From the NCBI GenBank assembly GCA_040905475.1, contig JBBDRM010000032.1, positions 1-49,820 on the forward strand: 49,820 nt of DNA, in the 5' to 3' direction. Shown here in pieces: positions 45,046 through 49,820 of the stretch. The translations under genes and the position numbers were made by a program. The notes beneath the pieces were generated by a model that was not told the DNA's origin, did not search any database, and worked only from the letters and a program-made list of their open reading frames with translations. How positions within the stretch are numbered: position 1 is the first letter of the stretch; every line of letters begins with the position of its first letter. The DNA is from Actinomycetota bacterium. Lineage in GTDB: Bacteria; Actinomycetota; AC-67.

Positions 45046-46517
45046 CCGGCATCGCGGCGCGGATCGCCGCGTGGGCTGCGGACCTTCGTTACGAGGACGT
45101 CCCCGCCCGCGTCCTCGATCGTGCGCGCCTGCAATCCGCGAGCGTGCTCGGCGCGGTGCTCGCCGGAGCGTCGAGCGAGCTGGCGACGCGCGTGCGTCGC
45201 GCGGCGAGCCGGTGGGGGAGCGGCGACCAAGCGACGCTCATCCCCGGTGGGGAACGCGTCTCCACACACACCGCCTGCTACGTGAACGCGGCTGCGTCCG
45301 TGGCGTTCGACTACGACGACTACCTGTTCGCCGGGCACACCGGTCACTCGGCCGTGCTCGGCGCGCTGGCCTACGGGGAGGCGACCGGCGCGAAAGGCCG
45401 GGACGTGCTCGCCGCCCAGGTCGTCGGCAACGAGGTGGGCGGAAGGCTCGGCGCGGCCTTCCTGCTCGGTCCGCACAACGGCCAGATGTGGACGTACATC
45501 CACGCGCTCGAGGGCGCCTGTGTCGCCGGACGGCTCCTCGGGCTCGACGCCGGCCAGATGCAGCACGCGATCGGCATCGCGCTGGCACAGCCGCCGTACC
45601 CTCTTTCGCCGGCGTTCTTCGGGCCCGACTCGAAGGCGCTCATGGTTTCTTCGCCGTTCGTCGAGGGCGTGCGCGCGGCCGAGCTCGCCGCTGAGGGACT
45701 CACCGGTGCCGAGGACATCATCGGCGACCCCAACGGCATGCTCCGAAAGATCGGGGCACAACCGCTCGCGTTCGTCTTCTCGGGGTTCGGTTCCGCCTGG
45801 GTCACCGACTCGCTCGCGTACAAGCTCTATCCCGGCTGTGCGTACGTGGATACGCCCGTCGACGGTCTCGAGGAGATACGGGAGACCTTCGCCGGAAAGC
45901 ACGGCCGGCCTCTCGCCCCGGACGATGTGGCACGCATCCGCGTCGAAGGCACCATGTTCACCGCAGGCATGGAGGCGATGGCGACGCCGTACCGGAGTCG
46001 CGAGCGCCTGACGCCGGTCGACGTGAATTTCTCGGTCGGCTTGTCCTACGGCGTGATGCTCACCCTCGGCGAGATCTCTCCGGCGACGCTCGCGGCGGAC
46101 GTGCTGGCTGCGCACCGGGACGCGATCCTTTCCGTTTACGACCGCGTCACGGTCGAGCAGAATCCGGAGCTCACGATGCAGGTCGGAGGCCTCTCCGACC
46201 TCGGGATCGATGCGGCGCAGATCTTCTCGGGCGGCGAGGGGCTCACGCTCGACGGCGCCGACTTCGCGGCCTTCCAGATGCGCTTCCCGGCACGGGTCAT
46301 GCTGGAGACGACGACCGGCGAGGAGTACGCGGCCGAGGTCTCGATCCCCGCCGGCGCGCCGGGGCGTCCGTACGAGGAGACCGATCGAGCGGTCCGCGAC
46401 AAGTTCCTCCGTGGTGCGGCCGGGGTGATCGGGGATCCGGGAGGTGCGCTGGAGGCGACGTTGAGCCTCGACGCGGCTCCCGATGTGCGCGCCGCGATCG
46501 CGTTGTTGACCGGATGA
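45042..46517 (+). CDS. MmgE/PrpD family protein
   Basis: 491-aa MmgE/PrpD protein (2-methylcitrate dehydratase/immune-responsive-gene-1 fold): ARIAAWAADLRYEDVPARVLDRAR at the start, VAFDYDDYLFAGHTGHS with the family's conserved Asp/His region, and GMLRKIGAQP later. Members act on small carboxylic acids, but many have unknown substrates. Both ends overlap neighbours by 4 nt (GTGA and ATGA), so it is translationally coupled to gpsA and the GMC gene. Confidence 0.9.
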   Translation: MTGIAARIAAWAADLRYEDVPARVLDRARLQSASVLGAVLAGASSELATRVRRAASRWGSGDQATLIPGGERVSTHTACYVNAAASVAFDYDDYLFAGHTGHSAVLGALAYGEATGAKGRDVLAAQVVGNEVGGRLGAAFLLGPHNGQMWTYIHALEGACVAGRLLGLDAGQMQHAIGIALAQPPYPLSPAFFGPDSKALMVSSPFVEGVRAAELAAEGLTGAEDIIGDPNGMLRKIGAQPLAFVFSGFGSAWVTDSLAYKLYPGCAYVDTPVDGLEEIRETFAGKHGRPLAPDDVARIRVEGTMFTAGMEAMATPYRSRERLTPVDVNFSVGLSYGVMLTLGEISPATLAADVLAAHRDAILSVYDRVTVEQNPELTMQVGGLSDLGIDAAQIFSGGEGLTLDGADFAAFQMRFPARVMLETTTGEEYAAEVSIPAGAPGRPYEETDRAVRDKFLRGAAGVIGDPGGALEATLSLDAAPDVRAAIALLTG

Positions 46518-48610
46518 GCGACGAGCCCACGGCGCCGATCCCAACGTCCGAGCCCACAGCGCAGACGCCGGCGGTCGATCCGACGGTCCAGATCCCCCAG
46601 GCAGGTCCGAAGCCGGCACCCGAGCCGGACCTGCACTTTCCAAGCCCCAGCCCGCGGCCGGCGACGCCCCGCACGCTGAGCAAGCGCCGCTACGCGGCAC
46701 TGGCGGCGTTCGCGGAGGCGCTCATCCCGCGCGGGGGCCCGATCCCGCACTCAGCCTCGGACGTCGGCGTCGCGGAGCGTGTGGACGCGGCGCTCGCGAC
46801 CTTCGACCCGATCGTTCGCAAGCGGTTCAGCCGCCTCATCGGCTTGTGGGATTGGCTCGGCCTGTTCTCGCGCTATCTGCGCCCATTCTCGCGATTGTCG
46901 CCCCAAGCGCAGGCGGCTTTCTGCGACCGCGCCTCGCGGAGCCGCTCACCAGTGCACCGCAACACGTTCACGTTCCTCAAGCTCATGTGTTTGAACCAGT
47001 GGGCGTCGACGCCGCCGGTGGAGGACGCCATAGGCTTCACGTACGCGTGCGTCACGAAGGACCCCCCGCGCGACGGCGAAGCGCTCGAGGTCTTGTCGTG
47101 GCCGGCGATCGACCGCGATCACACCGAAGAGGCCGACGCGGTCGTGATCGGCTCGGGCGCCGGGGGCGCCGCCGTCGCGAAGGAGCTCGCCGAGGCCGGC
47201 CTGTCGGTCGTCGTCCTCGAGGAGGGCGGCTACTTCACGCGCAAGGACTTCACCGGCCCGCCGTGGGAGCGGCTCCAGCGGTTCTACCGCGCGAACGGCT
47301 CCACGATCGCGCTGGGGGTTCCGACGATCCCGCTTCCGCTCGGCAAGGCCGTCGGCGGAACGACGCTGATCAACTCCGGAACGTGCTTCCGGACGCCCGA
47401 CCGCGTGCTGAACGCGTGGGGCTCCCGGTTCGGCATCGAAGGGATCGACCCCGAGTCGATGCGGCCGTTCTTCGACCGGGTCGAGCGGATCCTGCACGTG
47501 AAGCCGGTGCCCGAGGAGCTGCTCGGCGAGAACGCGCGCGTGTTCCGTCGCGGCGTGCAGGCGCTCGGGCTGCACGGAGAGCCGATCCGCCGGAACATCG
47601 ACGGGTGCCGTGGCTGCGGCGTGTGCGCGTTCGGGTGTCCGTCGGACGCGAAGCAGGCGACGCACATCTCGTACCTGCCGCGGGCGCAGAAGCACGGCGC
47701 GAGCATCTACGTGCACACGCGCGCGGATCGGATCATCGTCGAGGACGGCCGCGCCCGTGGGGTCGTCGCGAGCATGCTCGACCCGTCGAGCGGCGAGCCG
47801 CGCGCGCAGCTCACCGTCAACGCGAAGGTCGTCGTCGTCGCGGCGGGCGCGATCCACTCGCCGGCGCTGCTGCAGGCCAACGCGATCGGGAACCGCTCCG
47901 GCGAGGTGGGACGGAACCTGCGCATCCACCCGGCCGCCGGGATCGGCGCGTGGATGCCCGAGGACGTCTACTCGTGGCGAGGGACGCTGCAGCCGTTCTA
48001 CGTGGACGACTGGCACGAGTCGCACGATCTGATGATCGAGGTGACGTCGTCGGTGCCGGGGATCGGCGCGGGAACGATGCCGGGGTCGGGTCTGTTCACG
48101 AAGGAGTTGCTCGGCCAGTCCGCGAAGCTCGCGTCGGCCGGCGTGTTCGTCTCGGACACGTCCTCGGGGCGCGTGCGGCGGATGCGCCGCGGTGAGCCGC
48201 TCGTCACGTATCGGCTGAACAAGCTCGACACGCGCAAGCTCGTGCGCGGCATGGTGCACGTGGCCGAGATCTTCTTCGCTGCGGGCGCAGGCGCCGTGTA
48301 CACGGGGATCCCCGGGAAGCACTTCGTGAGGAGCCTCAAGGATCTCGAGGACGTGAAGGAGGAGGCCGTGCGTCCCGGCGCGTTGCGCCTCACCGCGTTC
48401 CATCCCGTCGGGACGGCGCGGATGGGCGCCGAGCCTTCGGCGTCGGTCGTCGGCCAGTGGGGGGAGTGTCACGACGTCGCCGGGCTCTTCGTCGCCGACG
48501 GAAGCGTGTTGCCGGGGTGTCCGACGGTGAATCCGCAGATCACGATCATGGCGTTCGCGACGCGCACGGCCGACCACATGGTTCGCCACGGCGCGCGCTA
48601 CTTCTCCTAG
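46514..48610 (+). CDS. GMC oxidoreductase with fused N-terminal gluconate-dehydrogenase-subunit-3-like domain
   Basis: 698-aa protein. Residues 1-55 are a Pro/Thr-rich, probably disordered tail. Residues about 55-190 resemble subunit 3 of gluconate 2-dehydrogenase (KRRYAALAAFAEALIPRGG...RVDAALATFD), here without a Tat signal. The GMC flavoprotein follows, with GSGAGG near residue 213, VGGTTLINSG, a Cys cluster CRGCGVCAFGC near 365-376, and a C-terminal HPVGTARMG...VADGSVLPGCPTVNPQITI. Thus the two proteins that are separate at 18057 and 19603 are joined here. Electron acceptor and substrate unknown; cytoplasmic or membrane-bound. Confidence 0.88.
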   Translation: MSDEPTAPIPTSEPTAQTPAVDPTVQIPQAGPKPAPEPDLHFPSPSPRPATPRTLSKRRYAALAAFAEALIPRGGPIPHSASDVGVAERVDAALATFDPIVRKRFSRLIGLWDWLGLFSRYLRPFSRLSPQAQAAFCDRASRSRSPVHRNTFTFLKLMCLNQWASTPPVEDAIGFTYACVTKDPPRDGEALEVLSWPAIDRDHTEEADAVVIGSGAGGAAVAKELAEAGLSVVVLEEGGYFTRKDFTGPPWERLQRFYRANGSTIALGVPTIPLPLGKAVGGTTLINSGTCFRTPDRVLNAWGSRFGIEGIDPESMRPFFDRVERILHVKPVPEELLGENARVFRRGVQALGLHGEPIRRNIDGCRGCGVCAFGCPSDAKQATHISYLPRAQKHGASIYVHTRADRIIVEDGRARGVVASMLDPSSGEPRAQLTVNAKVVVVAAGAIHSPALLQANAIGNRSGEVGRNLRIHPAAGIGAWMPEDVYSWRGTLQPFYVDDWHESHDLMIEVTSSVPGIGAGTMPGSGLFTKELLGQSAKLASAGVFVSDTSSGRVRRMRRGEPLVTYRLNKLDTRKLVRGMVHVAEIFFAAGAGAVYTGIPGKHFVRSLKDLEDVKEEAVRPGALRLTAFHPVGTARMGAEPSASVVGQWGECHDVAGLFVADGSVLPGCPTVNPQITIMAFATRTADHMVRHGARYFS

Positions 48611-48618
48611 AGGCTGGC

Positions 48619-49083
48619 ATGACGGTGCAGGTGGGACATGAGGCGCCGGACTTCGACCTCCGGGACTCTGAGGGCGGGAAGACGAAGCTCTCGAGCTATC
48701 GCGGCCGCAAGAACGTGCTCCTCGTGTTCTTCCCGCTCGCGTTCTCGAGGGTCTGCTCGACGGAGTTCTGCACGTTCCGCGACGTCAACGCCGATATCGT
48801 GAACGACGAGACCGAGGTGATCGGGATCTCCGTCGACTCGAGTTGGGCCCTCAGGGCGTGGAAGGAAGCGGAGGGGTTCCCGAACATCTTCGTCGCCGAC
48901 TTCTGGCCGCACGGCGGGGTCACGCGCGATTACGGCGTCTTGAACGAGGAGCGCGGCACGGGACTGCGCGGGACGTTCTTGATCGACAAGGAAGGCATCG
49001 TGCGCTGGAAAGAGGTCGTCCCTGCGTCCGAGGCGCGCGACCAGACCGGCTGGCGCGAAGCGATCGCGCGGCTCTCCTCGTAA
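48619..49083 (+). CDS. ahpE: AhpE-like one-cysteine peroxiredoxin
   Basis: 154-aa peroxiredoxin. FFPLAFSRVCSTEFC gives the peroxidatic Cys46 (AhpE of mycobacteria has FFPLAFTGIC), and ISVDSSWALRAW, FVADFWPHG and YGVLNEERGTGLRGTFLID fit the AhpE branch. It reduces hydroperoxides; a second Cys (C51) sits nearby. It starts at ATG 48619; the open frame back to 48457 overlaps the GMC gene. It is 8 nt after the GMC gene, so it may detoxify peroxide made by that oxidase-like enzyme. Confidence 0.92.
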   Translation: MTVQVGHEAPDFDLRDSEGGKTKLSSYRGRKNVLLVFFPLAFSRVCSTEFCTFRDVNADIVNDETEVIGISVDSSWALRAWKEAEGFPNIFVADFWPHGGVTRDYGVLNEERGTGLRGTFLIDKEGIVRWKEVVPASEARDQTGWREAIARLSS

Positions 49084-49118
49084 TACGAAGGTCGCGACCG
49101 CGTCCTAGACTGTCGGCC

Positions 49119-49373
49119 GTGCCCTGTTACCGATGCGGCCGCGTCCAGGCGGATCCTCCCAAAGCCGTTCCGTCGCCGTGGGCGCGCGGCGTGATCGACG
49201 GTGAGCAAGTCTTGGTGTGCCCGGTCTGCCAGGAGGAGCACCCGGCGTGGAAGGACGAAGCCGAGAAGTGCCCCAATTGCGGCTCGTTCAAGCTTCTGAT
49301 CCAGCTCGGCCATCACGTGTGCCGAGCCTGCGGTCACGACTGGGAGCCGGGCGCCGGCTCATGGACACCGTGA
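49119..49373 (+). CDS. Small zinc-ribbon protein
   Basis: 84-aa protein from GTG 49119 with four CxxC pairs (CYRC, CPVC, CPNC, CRAC), enough for two zinc ribbons. No other domain. Typical of small actinobacterial zinc-ribbon proteins of unknown role, possibly in RNA or DNA binding or as redox/zinc stores. 35 bp after the peroxiredoxin; its end overlaps the start of the DUF523 gene by 13 nt. Confidence 0.7.
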   Translation: MPCYRCGRVQADPPKAVPSPWARGVIDGEQVLVCPVCQEEHPAWKDEAEKCPNCGSFKLLIQLGHHVCRACGHDWEPGAGSWTP

Positions 49374-49820
49374 AACTCCCCGAAGCAGAACCCATCTTGC
49401 TTTCGGCTTGTCTCGCCGGGATCCCGTGCACGCACGCCGCCGAGGCGAAGACGCGCACATGGGCGCTCAAGCTGATCGCCGAGGGCCGGGCGGTCACCGT
49501 CTGTCCCGAGGTCGCCGGCGGGCTCCCGGTGCCGCGGCCGGAGGCCGAGATCCACGGAGGCGCAGGCGGCGACGTGCTCGACGGGAACGCTCGCGTCGTC
49601 AACGTGGACGGCGAGGACGTCACCGCGAACTACCTCTCCGGCGCCGAAGCCGCGCTCGCCGCCGCCCGGCGCAGCGGTGCGCGGCTCGCGGTACTCAAGG
49701 CCCGGAGCCCGTCCTGCGGCTGCGGCGCGATCTACGACGGCGCGTTCACCGGCCGGCTCGTGTCCGGAGACGGAGTTACGGCGGCGACGTTGAAGCGCGA
49801 AGGCCTCGACGTCCTCAGCG
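49361..49820 (+). CDS. DUF523 family protein (3' end beyond window)
   Basis: ATG 49361 opens a frame that runs off the window. Features of DUF523 are clear: LLSACLAGIPC with its Cys pair near residues 15-23, VCPEVAGGLPVPRPEAEI near 50, and LKARSPSCGCGAIYDG near 125, the conserved cysteines that likely bind a metal or sulfur cluster. Role in the family uncertain (sometimes linked to tRNA thiolation or sulfur handling). It overlaps the zinc-ribbon gene by 13 nt. Confidence 0.85.
   Translation, partial: MDTVKLPEAEPILLSACLAGIPCTHAAEAKTRTWALKLIAEGRAVTVCPEVAGGLPVPRPEAEIHGGAGGDVLDGNARVVNVDGEDVTANYLSGAEAALAAARRSGARLAVLKARSPSCGCGAIYDGAFTGRLVSGDGVTAATLKREGLDVLS

Noticed and set aside
46946-48589. 547-aa minus-strand frame opposite the fused GMC gene
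   Set aside because: Shadow; composition and lack of domains.

Overview
The window is high-GC bacterial chromosome with one foreign island. The gene set (GpgS-type glucosyl-3-phosphoglycerate synthase, AhpE-like peroxiredoxin, PknK-like kinase/ATPase/cyclase protein, LmbE-type deacetylase, SCP2-alpha/beta hydrolase fusion, several lipoproteins and Tat or Sec exported proteins) suggests an uncultured member of the Actinomycetota. This is inferred from gene families only: there is no rRNA or tRNA here to confirm it. The sequence begins with 21 C, probably a contig-end artefact, and both ends cut genes.

Left arm (1-25.8 kb), native chromosome. A kinase-ATPase-adenylate cyclase protein overlaps a Crp/Fnr regulator by one base, which looks like a cAMP signalling pair. 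Then come an LmbE-family deacetylase, two converging sugar-glycerate type glycosyltransferases (one is GpgS), a methyltransferase, and a PAS/metallo-beta-lactamase pair. Next are a large secreted GH15-like glycosidase, two tandem secreted trypsin-like proteases and a lipoprotein next to a 67-bp palindromic mini-element. A DUF1800/DUF1501 export pair is divergent from a three-gene cassette (gluconate-dehydrogenase subunit 3, unknown secreted protein, GMC flavoprotein). After a YyaL-type thioredoxin-domain protein comes a lipoprotein cluster: one cupredoxin and two members of a helical family with an HVYL...TEN signature, one of them internally duplicated.

Island (25.8-42.0 kb). Two copies of a 1,464-bp IS110-family element, identical and in the same orientation, bracket 13.2 kb of visibly lower-GC DNA. 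Both copies carry the same -1 frameshift in the transposase, and both have a long structured 5' non-coding end where IS110-group elements encode their bridge RNA. The cargo has a small-gene cluster (membrane protein, XRE regulator, two tiny ORFs including a Pro/Gly-rich peptide, small HTH-like protein, unknown 139-aa protein, XRE remnant, C2H2 zinc-finger protein). It also has a complete type I restriction-modification operon hsdM-hsdS-hsdR, followed on the same strand by a PHP-domain/SMC-like ATPase of the TrlF type. Upstream of hsdM lies an unknown protein with an RX4H motif. The hsdM promoter is well formed (TTGAAT-17 bp-TATCAT), and its spacer contains the perfect palindrome GAACGTACGTTC, the core pattern of a Gram-positive LexA box. 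This is best read as a defence island brought in as an IS-bounded unit.

Right arm (42.0-49.8 kb), native chromosome again. It holds an SCP2-alpha/beta hydrolase fusion and a TetR regulator, then a tightly packed operon: GpsA-type dehydrogenase, MmgE/PrpD protein, a GMC oxidoreductase with a fused subunit-3-like N-terminus, AhpE-like peroxiredoxin, zinc-ribbon protein and a truncated DUF523 gene.
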